This document shows positions 44,285-54,729 of a stretch of 64,000 nt of DNA, piece after piece. Position 1 is the stretch's first letter. Each line of letters opens with the position of its first letter. The notes beneath the pieces were generated by a model. That model was not told the DNA's origin. It saw only the letters and a program-made list of their open reading frames with translations, and ran no database searches. Source of the stretch: Ophiosphaerella korrae (lineage: Eukaryota; Ascomycota; Dothideomycetes; Pleosporales; Phaeosphaeriaceae). The stretch spans positions 310,001 to 374,000 of the forward strand of contig JALNQF010000004.1 in the NCBI GenBank assembly GCA_028456385.1, in the 5' to 3' direction. The translations under genes and the position numbers were made by a program.

Positions 44285-47213
44285 CTACCCTGTGATAACA
44301 CATCGAGCAACGAGAGTGCCCACAATTGCTACAAGCTGCATGCAAAGATGTGTTAAGCGGCCCATCCTTGCATTCACACTGCAAATGTCAGCTTTGTATG
44401 TTGGAAGAGTTGATGTGCATACACAGAAAAAGATTTGGTGCTTCGGGTGTTCAGGCCGGGACTTCTTGTGCTTCCCAGAAGAAATTGGCTCCGCAGAAGC
44501 CCCCCGTTTTCTGGAATTACCTTGATTGGGAACAGCTGCCGGGGATCGAGTGGAGCTGCGATGTGATGCTTCGTCTCTTTCATCATCATCAAACACATAC
44601 CGATCCATCTCCTTCAACAACTCTCTCTTCGTCTTGTTCTTCTCTACGCACAGCCAATCCTCGATCTTGTGCTTCTCCTTCTCGAAGTGATTTGCAATGT
44701 GATCAAACCGTTCGTCCCACGCTGCATTCCGCTTTTCCTTCAGCACAATTATGTCTTTATGGAACCCACACCAGAACTGGTTTTGGCAATTCTTTCCTAT
44801 CTTGCGTCGTTTGACTTCTTCTGCCTTCTGCTGCTTATCCAACATCATGTGCCGAGTCTCCAGATGCGCCGTGAAATGGTTCTCTTGGAGGAAATGCTCT
44901 CCACAGATTTTGTTGGTGGCCAACGCCTGCCCACAACGAAATGCCTCAAGCTGAAAGTGCTGGCTATTCTCATGGCGTTTCCAATCCGACTTTGCGCCAA
45001 AGCGTTTGTTACAGTTCACATATGTGCAACCATATGGCTTTTCATGACGCTTCATGTGCTTTGTGAGATCACAAGCGCGAGCTACGGCAATTCCACATAT
45101 TTTACAGATCCTGTCGTTACCAGTGGATGGCTGACTAACCCCGCGCGGTTGTGAATAAGCTGACCCCGGGCTCTGTTTGATCAGATTTGAGATCATTTGT
45201 GAAGCTTTGATAGCTTCGCTCTTTGATAAGGAAACTCTATTCGTGCGATTATTTTGCAGACGAGTGTTCGACGGATTTTGAATACTTTCTGATGGCTCAG
45301 CTTCGTTTCCTTCTGTGTAAACTGTTTTAGCTAATATGCGTAAAACAAGTTGTTCGAGATCCATAGGAACCGTAGGCATAGATTCCCTCATCTCATCAGA
45401 TACTGCCTGCGAGAACTTCTTCAAAGCCTGTCGCTGTTGTTGAACTTTGGTAGGCGGTGCGTCCGAGATCTGAGCATGTTGACTTTTTGGCTGCTCCCCC
45501 GTGAACCGCCCAACTTGTGCCGCATTTCTAACATCCCCAACCGATTCTTTATGTGTCTGCTGCTGTATTGACCCTTCTTGTTGTCTCTGCAAACAGGGCT
45601 GACTCTGGACCTTATGGTGCCTTGTATGGTCATAGTCCATCTTGAAGCTGGAATTAACCGGCGTGCCTGGCGTCTGATGAAAATCAAGGGAATATTCGTT
45701 TGAGTTTAGGTTGAAAGACCACTGTGGAATCTGTTGACCTCCTCTCACATCGAATTCTACGACAGACTCATAATTACTTTGACCAGAGAACGACTTCTCC
45801 ATGCCAGCTATCATTGTGTCAATAGGAGCCACGGACACATTTTCCAAAGCGGTCAGCAATTGTTTAGGGGAGAGAGTAGACCTTTTATCGTTAACCAGTA
45901 ACAAACGAAGCTTAGATCAGAGGTTACCTTTCAACGAGATCAACCATATCCTCGCCTTTATGCATTCGTTCGATATGCTGCTTAAAATTGTCGAGACGGG
46001 GCCATATTTTCTCTTTATTCCTACACGACTCAGAGGCACACTGGTACGACTTCTCCATACTAACTATCATTGTGTCAATAGGAGCCACAGACACATTTTC
46101 CAAAATGGTCGGCGATTGTTTAGGGGAGAGAGTAGACCTTTTATCGTTAACCAGCAACAAACAAAGCTCAAATCAGAGGTTACCTTTTAACGAGATCAAC
46201 CATATCCTCGCCTTTATGCATTCGTTCGATATGTTGCTTAAAATTGTCGAGACGGGGCCATATTTTCTCTTTATTCCTACAAGACTCAGAGGCACACTGG
46301 TACGACTTTTTCAATATATCTATACGATGCACACTCTTCCTATGTCGGTCGAGGTCGTTCACAGTGGCGAAACCCGCGTCACGTTTGCAGCCTGGCTCTG
46401 TGCATGAAAAGGGTTTTTCATGCTTCAATCTGTGCTTTCTATCCACATTATGTTAACGGGCTATATTCTCTTGGAATATCATTATACGCACTTATAGTCT
46501 GATTTGCATTTTAAGATCTCCTGGCAGTCTCGACACTTGAGTTGATTATCTTCACGTCCACTTCGACTACTAAGATGACTAATTTGTGATTTTTGGTCTG
46601 AGTGTACTCGTATCATTCTTGGGGCGTCACTTGGAAGCACTTGAACACTCAAGCTACCGACTCGTTGTGACAGGTTTGAAGGTACACCGGATTGATCGGG
46701 ACGGGCTGCATCGTGACTCATGACAGACTGAGAGTAGAAACCAGAATCTGATATAGGTGCGGCGCTACTTGCTGACCCAGGTCCGGGTCGGAAGGGCTTG
46801 AAGCTCATGTTTGTATGATCTAGTGACGCTTTATCATGACTAGCGCTTGAGTTTCTCAAGTGGTAAGGACCCCAGGCTTCCTCGTGATAACTCCGGTCAA
46901 TAGGGTTGTAATTGTTCCGTGCACTCATGCCAGGAGGAGCAAGCATCTCCAGGCCAAGGAGGGATTCTGGAGAAGCGGGCGATATATTGTTCTGGTGGAA
47001 GTTTGCACGATCGAAAGCCCTTGAACTTGGAGCAGTCACCGACGACCTCACCGATACAGAAGGGCTTGGTATACTCCGCAGCCTTGATGGTGACCATTGC
47101 TGCGAAGCATTATTGCCCGGCTGTGATGATCGTGAGGCAAACGGAAGCTGTTGTTGTGTAGGCTCTTGCAAGACAAAGTTGAAGGGAGGATAGTCCCTAT
47201 TTGGTTGCGACAT
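44285..47213 (-). CDS. C2H2 zinc-finger protein with tandemly duplicated finger exon
   Basis: Exons 47213-46492, 46438-46184, 46137-45928 and 45881-44285 give 927 aa. The N-terminal ~215 residues are disordered. Finger 1 (CRDC..KKHRLKH) is split by intron 1. Finger 2 is CTEPGC..HRKSVH. Finger 3 (CASESC, then HIERMH) occurs twice, once at the end of exon 2 and once in exon 3, because 256 bp are duplicated in tandem. Introns 2 and 3 (46 nt each) are copies of each other. C-terminal fingers follow (CKICGIAVARACDLTKHMKRH, split here as CKICG..HMKRH, and CTYVNC..HENSQH), then a conserved tail (KIEDWLCVEKNK). It is a probable DNA-binding regulator. The last ~50 residues may hide an unseen intron. 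Confidence 0.8.
45791..46302. repeat. 256-bp tandem duplication, two copies
   Basis: Copy 1 is 45791-46046 and copy 2 is 46047-46302. I count 15 differences in 256 aligned bases (about 94% identity) and no gaps; 14 of the 15 are transitions. The six bases CGACTT mark both starts and follow copy 2 at 46303, so the junctions share microhomology. Confidence 0.93.
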
Positions 47214-48347
47214 ATCTACTATGACAAGTCAGCACGAACGCTTTAGGCTTCAATAAGACCAGTCCCCTGCAGGCCCTGTACACGGAGGCAGAGCGACTAC
47301 GTCAAATTACACACCCTATGCTTTCCTGTAGTGGGCAAATAAACGAACAGAAGGAATGAGACCCACCGATTTGTCGCCTGTAGCCTTACGCCTAACCATG
47401 AAACAGCGTCGAAGAAGGCACGCAAACCGTCAACTTGTGTGCAAAGTGCACGTCTGCAGCATTAGTACCCTTCACCATGCACACCGCCCCAACGATGACG
47501 AGCAGCTAGGCCTCTGGTGTATGCACCCAGGAATACCGGGAGCAGGTCCTTCAGTTTCGTGTCCCCACACGGGCTGCCGGTGTAAGGATCGGAGTTGTGA
47601 TGCGCTTTACCAACTAATGATGCCAAATGAAGACCAGTCGGCGTTTGGAATCATGAGCGTATCAATCTTGCCGGATAAATGAAGCTGTCTAGCTGCAGTA
47701 TTGTCATGATTGTGGACAAAGTCGCTGCGCGGTGGGCGACCTCCGGTCATGAACAAGGAAGGGCAGACAGGGCAACTTTTTGCCCTCCTGTTGCCTATTG
47801 CAAGACGCCAAGCTACTGTACCCAACAGAAGGACCTCACACTTGCACACAAGGCCGACTGATTTGCGCGTGGCTATGTTGGGTCCTTCATTTTGTGCGAC
47901 CAATGAGCGACTGCGACGTCAATCGGCCGCCGGGCGGATTAGAACATGGCGCGTGCTGATGGGTCGTCACATAGATAGACAATGCTTTCCCCTGGTCATG
48001 CTGTCTGCGGGCTATGCACCACTGCCTGCAAAGCTTAATCTTGCTGATGACTTCCAATCACGATTTGAAGCAGATGCATCTACTTTGTAAGGCGGCGATT
48101 GACGCGGCTGTGTCTATTGTACTGTAACCCGTAAATGCAACAAATAAAATCGAGTAAGCGAGAGTATGCGCCCGAAGCCAAGCTCCACCACACCCAGGGA
48201 TATCTTCCAACACTCGAGATAAATCTCAACCCAAATAAGATACATAATCGTTAGGAAACAGAACAAAATACGTGACACATCAAAGCCTAGAACTCCGTCA
48301 TCTTCCTCGAGGCAGATTTTCCCCTTCCTTTGCAGACTTCTATTGCC
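47214..48347. other. gene-free stretch between two C2H2 genes
   Basis: This is the promoter of the duplicated-finger gene and the 3' flank of the large C2H2 gene. Overlapping short frames only. An imperfect inverted repeat lies at 47618-47653. Confidence 0.45.
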
Positions 48348-51300
48348 CTAATATTGATAGTTATGCTGCGTGTTAAGGTACGCCATCGCCTGGTAAGTGC
48401 CCTGCTGTGGCTGTGACTGTGGCGGCGACTGCTGCTGATACTGCATCGAATTCGTCGTGTCGTAACTCATAGCCGCCATATCGTTTGTCAAATTTTGTGG
48501 TTCATGCGTGTAGTAGTTGGGGAAGGCCGTACTATCTACAGGCGAGTCCGTGTACATAGCGTGTTGTGATTGGACAACTGACACAGGGGTCATGGGATAT
48601 TGACCGTTGGGGTAGGGCTGGCTGTGTATCTGCAACCCGTTGACGTAGCCATTGTGGGGTTTTGGGGACTGCTGGAGACCCGGGTATGTTTGGTTTGGGT
48701 AATTCTGAGTGTTGTTGGTTGCGTAACTTGTATAGTTGTTTGCTTGGCCAGCCTGTTGGCCTTTGTACGGCACCATTTGTGGTGGGTACGTGTGCATTAC
48801 ACTTGATGATATCTCGGGCTTTGAGTCTTGTGGAAATTGACTATAGGGGTCGATACCTGGTGCGAGAGTCGAGTTGGGGTTGTACCGTGAGGGATTATCG
48901 ATAGGTGATCGATTAGGCGTGACTGAAAGCTTCTGGCCTTCCGGTATCTCCACGACAGGACTGATGATGCTATCTGCATTCAACTGTTTTTGTTCAACGA
49001 GCGTAAGAATAGGCATGCTGATCTGCTCCATGTGTTTCGCTAAGTGAACAGTCAACTTTTTCCAGCTGACACAAATATTACCGCAAAACCGACAGGGCTC
49101 ATCTTTGGGTTGTTTGGTAGTGTCGCCGCGGCATCTCTCGACGATCGCCCAAATATCATCTGAAGCCACATTAATTTGGTGCCGTTCGACGGCGTTATAA
49201 CGTAACGCACCTTGATCCGTAGCCGGTACATCTTTGTTACTTGCCCTTCCAGTTCGTTGCCGAGGTTCCGCAATCTTATGCTCTCGGACGAGGTGCTGCA
49301 CGAAATTGTCCTTTCGATAACAAGTATGGGTACAATCGGCAATCTGGCAAGTCCAATTTTCGAGCTGTCGATGTCTCTCATTCTCATGGCGGACCCAATC
49401 AGCCTTGCGCTTGAAAGATTTAGGTTCGCCGCAGTTTGGAAATGTACACGTGAATGGTTGGACATCTTCATGCACGTGTTTCGTCCAGTCGGATGGCTTG
49501 TAAAACTTTTTGACCTTGAAGCACAGAGGGCACTCGAATTCTGCAGGAAGGCGCTTGACAGGAGGTAAAGGCACACCTGACGGAAACTGAGCAGATTGAA
49601 CGGTACCTTCAGGTGGGGGCTCCCCATCATCGTCGGAGCCACCTGGCGCAGTGACCTGGAAGCCGATGAAGGGTGCATCTGCATCTTTATTCCCTGCTCT
49701 CGGAGGCAGCTGTCTCGACTCACCACCTAGGGCTGGGCAGAACCCGGCCGATGGGCAGTTTCTGTTCTTGACAGCATTAAGATGTTTGACTCTAAATTCC
49801 AACAAGCGCTTGAATCTTCGCATTTGTTCTTGGCTTATGCGCTCCACCATGTAATCAGGCAGACGAGGGTTGAGTTGCCGGGCATGTGTCCTAAACCCTT
49901 CGTAAGTCGGGATTATGGGGTCCGAACGAACTTTGAGGTCCATAGTGATGGCCTCATGTTCGTCATTCTCATCGTCTCCGCCAGGGCTTGGCTGAGCAGA
50001 TGGCTTGGTGGCCTCCGTTTCTGCAAGGGGTGAAGCAAGCATAGGCATTGGCGGACCTCCATGTTGTGTCATGAGTTCCTTCAACCCGATATCACTCCTG
50101 CTCCTGCTTCGCTTGATGACATTTCGAGCCCCATGGTACCACGGACCTGTATTAGCCGAAAGGCCAGTTGCGCTAGTAGGACCACCATCTCTACTATGGT
50201 TGCTAAGATTAGTGTCAACCCTAGGAGATTTTGGCCGACCCCAACTACCGATACGCTTCGGTTTCTCGATGATCGGCTCTTTCGACTTATCCGACACGAT
50301 ATCCTGTGATTGCTGTACAGGTATACTACCTTTCCGCTTGAGGAGATTACTAGGCGTTCGTTTGGGGAGGATATTGTCCAAAAAGCTAGGGCGACGCTGC
50401 CTTTCTTTTTGTTTCTTTGGGTCAGGCTCAATCAATCTGGCAACTCCAGGTGACGCTCGAATGCTACCAAGGTCAGATTCGCTTAATCTTCGCGAACCAA
50501 CAGTAGCAGCCAGGGATGCCGACTCAACATCTTTAGCGCGTAGACGAAAGCGCATCATTGCAGCATTTGAAGTAGGTGGTTGGTAGCGCGTGGATGGAGT
50601 TGAAGATTGTGTCGGCACATCTACCCACGGTCGCACGATAGCGCCAAGAATTGATACTGATTCTTTAGTAGGGGGGAAATATGAGCTTTCTTCATGACTA
50701 GCCTGTACATCAATAGCAGCAGGGGGTGACTCTGGTTCGTCATCGTCATCGTCGTAATCGTCAAGCTCGCTGCGCTCATCAATGTATACACCTGGCCCGG
50801 GAATACCAGCATCATTGAAATGATCGAATTCTGTACGCACACCAAGGCCAAAATGATTTTGGGTAGCACGGCGGTGCATATCATTCGTGCTCTTTGCGCG
50901 AGGACGACCAGTATGGTGAGGGACAAGGAGATTGTTGGAGATCCCAGTTTCTCCCGTCTCATGACCAACCTCGCTCTGTTTGAGCCAAGCTTGGACTTCA
51001 AGTTTCTTTTCTTGCTTCGCATGTTGCTCCACAATCTCCCCGATGCTCGGCACCCAGGCGTCACCCATCGCTTGGCGATCATCGGGGCTAAGACCAGCTT
51101 GACCGCTTGTCATCTGCCACGAGCCGTCTTCATTACGCTCATGACTACGTGTCACAGGCTGAACACGCACTTGTTCGGGTGCTTCGTCTTCCTCATCTGT
51201 AGAATCATCCTGTGGGTATGGAGAGAGGTGGTTGCCTGAACGACGACTGCCATGGCTCCTTTTGCTAAGAGGCCTGCTATTATCAGACCGTGAAGGTGAG

Positions 51301-52226
51301 TCTTCTCTGCTATAGTTTTCTACGCGCACGATTGGACTTGTAAAATGCCGTGTGAGTGGTCTTGGGTTGGTAGTTGCCATGTTGCTAGGGCTGTTGGTCA
51401 ATGCGGGGCTTTGGGTCTGCTTAACCGGAGTCGAATGTGCCATCTGTGCAGGTTGATTGGGTGGCGTAGATGTTCCATATGTTCCATTATATTGAACCGT
51501 ATTGAAAGCAGTACCGTCATTACCCACAACAGGACTGGAATTGTTTGTAGCAGACGGCGACATGAGCTGATGATGAAGATCCCGCGGTGCATTATTTGAG
51601 AGTGTGGCAGGTTGAGCATTCCACATACCCAATGAGTCGCTGGTGAGTTGCGACATGATATCGGGCTGAAAGGAAGAGAAAGCATTGTTTGGATCGTTGT
51701 CGGAAAGGGTGATATGGGCTACCGCATTGTCTAGTTGTTGCGGATTGTAGTTTGGTGTGGTGTAGGCACTCGGGCCGTTGATGCTGTGATCACTCATGTA
51801 TCCACCTTCGGGGCTCAAATGTTCCACTGAGTGTGAAGGTGACATGTTTTGACCGTTCCCGTTGTAGGAGCCAGGGGACAGACTGTAATTTGGCATATGT
51901 GTGTAGGCATTTGCTGGTGGATATGAGTAGTTGACCAAGTCTGGATGAAGGGAAGAGTCCATGGAAGAGCCAATGTGGGGTGTATAGGCCGAATCTTGGC
52001 TAGTGCTAGAGGTTGGTAGTGCAGTCATGGAACCGTCGTACATCATAGAGGAGGGCTCAGCGGAGAATGTAAACGTGCCTTGAGTATCTGGCATGAAGAA
52101 GTTTCCGGTAGACGGCACAGGAGCGAAACTGTGCGGAGGCGCATCCTGAGGGTGGCGTTGCTGGCGCCGCTGGCCATTGAATGGCTGTGCTTGGGAATCT
52201 ACGGCGTTCATCGCACCTTGACTCAT
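48348..52226 (-). CDS. large C2H2 zinc-finger regulator-like protein
   Basis: This is a single exon of 1292 aa starting MSQGAMNAVDSQAQ. The first ~800 residues are disordered and rich in Ser, Asn, Pro and Gln, with an acidic run (DDYDDDDDEPES) and basic patches (KRSRSRSD). Near residue 840 comes EQMRRFKRLLEFRVKHLNAV, then CPSAGFC. The finger block at ~925-1090 includes FECPLCFKVKKFYKPSDWTKHVH, CTFPNCG..ADWVRHENERH, CQIADC..HLVREH and CRFCGNICVSWKKLTVHLAKH. The tail is Gln/Asn/Tyr-rich. The N- and C-terminal compositions resemble activation domains. It is widespread in Pezizomycotina by my recollection of the style. No target is known. Confidence 0.85.
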   Translation of the reverse strand: MSQGAMNAVDSQAQPFNGQRRQQRHPQDAPPHSFAPVPSTGNFFMPDTQGTFTFSAEPSSMMYDGSMTALPTSSTSQDSAYTPHIGSSMDSSLHPDLVNYSYPPANAYTHMPNYSLSPGSYNGNGQNMSPSHSVEHLSPEGGYMSDHSINGPSAYTTPNYNPQQLDNAVAHITLSDNDPNNAFSSFQPDIMSQLTSDSLGMWNAQPATLSNNAPRDLHHQLMSPSATNNSSPVVGNDGTAFNTVQYNGTYGTSTPPNQPAQMAHSTPVKQTQSPALTNSPSNMATTNPRPLTRHFTSPIVRVENYSREDSPSRSDNSRPLSKRSHGSRRSGNHLSPYPQDDSTDEEDEAPEQVRVQPVTRSHERNEDGSWQMTSGQAGLSPDDRQAMGDAWVPSIGEIVEQHAKQEKKLEVQAWLKQSEVGHETGETGISNNLLVPHHTGRPRAKSTNDMHRRATQNHFGLGVRTEFDHFNDAGIPGPGVYIDERSELDDYDDDDDEPESPPAAIDVQASHEESSYFPPTKESVSILGAIVRPWVDVPTQSSTPSTRYQPPTSNAAMMRFRLRAKDVESASLAATVGSRRLSESDLGSIRASPGVARLIEPDPKKQKERQRRPSFLDNILPKRTPSNLLKRKGSIPVQQSQDIVSDKSKEPIIEKPKRIGSWGRPKSPRVDTNLSNHSRDGGPTSATGLSANTGPWYHGARNVIKRSRSRSDIGLKELMTQHGGPPMPMLASPLAETEATKPSAQPSPGGDDENDEHEAITMDLKVRSDPIIPTYEGFRTHARQLNPRLPDYMVERISQEQMRRFKRLLEFRVKHLNAVKNRNCPSAGFCPALGGESRQLPPRAGNKDADAPFIGFQVTAPGGSDDDGEPPPEGTVQSAQFPSGVPLPPVKRLPAEFECPLCFKVKKFYKPSDWTKHVHEDVQPFTCTFPNCGEPKSFKRKADWVRHENERHRQLENWTCQIADCTHTCYRKDNFVQHLVREHKIAEPRQRTGRASNKDVPATDQGALRYNAVERHQINVASDDIWAIVERCRGDTTKQPKDEPCRFCGNICVSWKKLTVHLAKHMEQISMPILTLVEQKQLNADSIISPVVEIPEGQKLSVTPNRSPIDNPSRYNPNSTLAPGIDPYSQFPQDSKPEISSSVMHTYPPQMVPYKGQQAGQANNYTSYATNNTQNYPNQTYPGLQQSPKPHNGYVNGLQIHSQPYPNGQYPMTPVSVVQSQHAMYTDSPVDSTAFPNYYTHEPQNLTNDMAAMSYDTTNSMQYQQQSPPQSQPQQGTYQAMAYLNTQHNYQY

Positions 52227-54729
52227 GTAGAGTGGCCGAAAGGCAGATTTGGAACAGGACGGAAAGCGAAATTAGACGAAGGATTGGTGCGATTAGGCAC
52301 AAAGCGGTAGGTAACGTGACTTTGTGTTTTGCTGTTTAGGGAGGCATAGTGCTGCCTGGCAGGGTGGAGTAGGAGCTATGCAGGTGCCAGGCAGAATAGA
52401 TCAAGAGAAATGCGGGGGAGAGGGATGAGCGTGTTGAGAGCTTGAAAGATGGCAGAGTGGAAGGCGGAAACCGGTAGGAAGAGGACGGCTGGTCGTGTGC
52501 GATCTGCCTCGTGGAGACGGATTCGTGAGCGCTGCAAGCACAAAGGCAGTGCCAAACCTCGTCGAAGTTGACGAGTTACAGTGGGTCGCAAGTGAGATCT
52601 AGTCGAATGCGCGCGCGAAACACCGGAAGAGATGGCTACAGATCAGTCGGTTGGCAGATACAGTGTAGATTTCGTAGTGGACGATGGTGCCAGCCGCAGC
52701 AGCGAGGGAGAAACTGACAGCACCGGTCAAGGCTGATTTGATTCCCCCAAGATGGGCAGAAGTGTCAGACCAGGGTAGAGGGCTGAATCGCCAAGCGAAC
52801 CCTCCTTACGGGCTCGAAACAACGCGGGTGCAGGCTTCTCCGACGTCTGGTGAGAGTGGGAAGGCAGGGCAGCTTGTTGAAAACAAGCGCAAGAATGGTA
52901 TGGGAGCTTCAGGCTTGATTGACGACTCGAGGCAGATTTGCAGAGGCGTGAGACGCTCTTGGCAAGCTTGATACACAAGCACAGCCCCAGCTCAAGAGGA
53001 GCGGGAGCATGGGCTAACACGGGGCGAGTGGCTATGCCCGTCTGCACAGTATTAGATCTGATGTTACAGGTCCCTGCGGTCGATTTCTACAAATATTCTT
53101 CGTCATGTCATTGTAATGATCCTTTTGGAGCCCTCGTCTTTGTCGAGGAGACGGGAGCCACGTCGACAGCGTCCGTAGCTGGCCTGTGAAGGCTGGCGCT
53201 TAACAGTTTAGCAGCCGATGCCGAGAGTGCTATATAAAGGCGAGCCAAGAGTCCAGTCACTCCCATCGCGCAATGCGTGCTGATTAGTATCAACCCTCCC
53301 CATTGACTGCCTGGAGATGTCCAACGAGGCGAGCAATGAAATGGCGTATTGTAATATTGCCATCTTGACCTGTTCACCAGGTATAGGTAATGTGTATTCA
53401 GCCACCATGAAATCAGAGATCCAAGCTTCTTTAGTCTCATGGATAGCTGGCGGAGTGTTAGTGGGGCAGTTCGGCGATGGTGCTGGATGTCATTTAATGT
53501 GCGATGGTATGGTTGTTTGAGGTATAGCTGCAACGCCTTGCGCGTGGGCGAGCAGGTGCCTCTCTCGAAATAACTTCAGCAAGATGTGCCTCGAGACATG
53601 GATAATGGATAGACGGGTATAGAGCAGTGGTGCATAAGTAGATTGGTTTGTTATAGCTGGGTGGGTGGGCACGCTGACTGTGCCTGACCGTAAGCCGCTG
53701 CCAGGGGCACGCCACAGAGTTCGGCGACAGTGCGACAGCAACGGCACGAACGGGCATCTAAGATATCTAGCGAATGCTGAGGGTGATGAGCTTAGATGTC
53801 CCATGATCGGCATTGGCTGGCGATTGGGTTGGTGGGGTGCAGCGCCACTCGTGCCAAAAGCTTCTCGCGAAGCGTCAGCCTCGTCGAAGCATGCCAGCCT
53901 GCCTGTCTTGCAGGGCCTTGGCTAATGAGATGGTATCCGCTGCTCGGGATGCGCAATATCACCAGGTCGATCAGGTACCTGCCTGCCGGACACGATGCCC
54001 GTTGGTTTCATCACCGTGCAAAAACAAGACGCCTCAAGCGCATAGCCAAGATGACATCACGGCGCGGGACGCGAGTCGGGATGTGCATGTGTGTTGATAG
54101 TTGACGGTTGACGGTTAGTTGAATGTTGACGGTGCAAGGTTGAGTGTGAGGCGTCATTGACGAGGAGAATTGATTGCAGGCTAATAACACATTCGGCGGA
54201 ATAACAAGTAGGCAGGCACGGCAGGCACGGCAGGTACAAGCAGTCGCGCCTGTGCCATCTCGAGATAGCGGGTATCTGGGCGGCGACTGCTAAGTCGTTC
54301 GGCGGAACGGAGGTCACGACCAACCTCTGCTAACCAAGGGCCTCAGGCGTTTGGCCGTGACCGTGACCGTGATCATGGACCAAGACAAGCTATCATAGCA
54401 CGCTCTCTGCTTCTTCTTCTTCCTCTCCTTTTCCTCTTCCTCTTCCTCTTTCTCTTCTTCCTTTCTCTCTCCCTTGCACCGCCAACATCGCATCTCGCTG
54501 TTCCATGTTCCAGCGATTTTCAAATTTCCGTCTGCATGTGACAACAACACCATCTTAGCTCAGCACCACAAGCCTATTCTTCTGCTTTTCCGAGACAGCC
54601 TGGCTATTGCCAGGAACTACCGTCGCCGCCAGCTGCTACACTAGTTGGCTGCCTCTTATTTGTATTCGTCCGTCCTCGAATCCGATCCTTCCTCTCTCCA
54701 AATCCTCCCTGCCTCGTGGGACAGCAGCC
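52227..54729. other. 2.5 kb gene-free divergent region
   Basis: It holds the promoters of the large C2H2 gene and of the unknown gene at 54730. Local elements are TTGACGG repeated three times at about 54107-54138, a 10-base GGCACGGCAG repeat near 54213-54235, and a pyrimidine-rich tract at 54411-54475. Frames are short and overlapping; no gene is supported. Confidence 0.5.
54411..54475. repeat. polypyrimidine (CTT/CCTCTT)n tract
   Basis: About 65 bases of nearly pure C and T lie ~255 bases before the start codon at 54730. CT-rich tracts are common in fungal promoters and 5' UTRs. Confidence 0.85.

Noticed and set aside
47356..47682. 108-codon + strand frame between C2H2 genes
   Set aside because: It has no recognisable sequence and lies in promoter space; competing frames exist on both strands.
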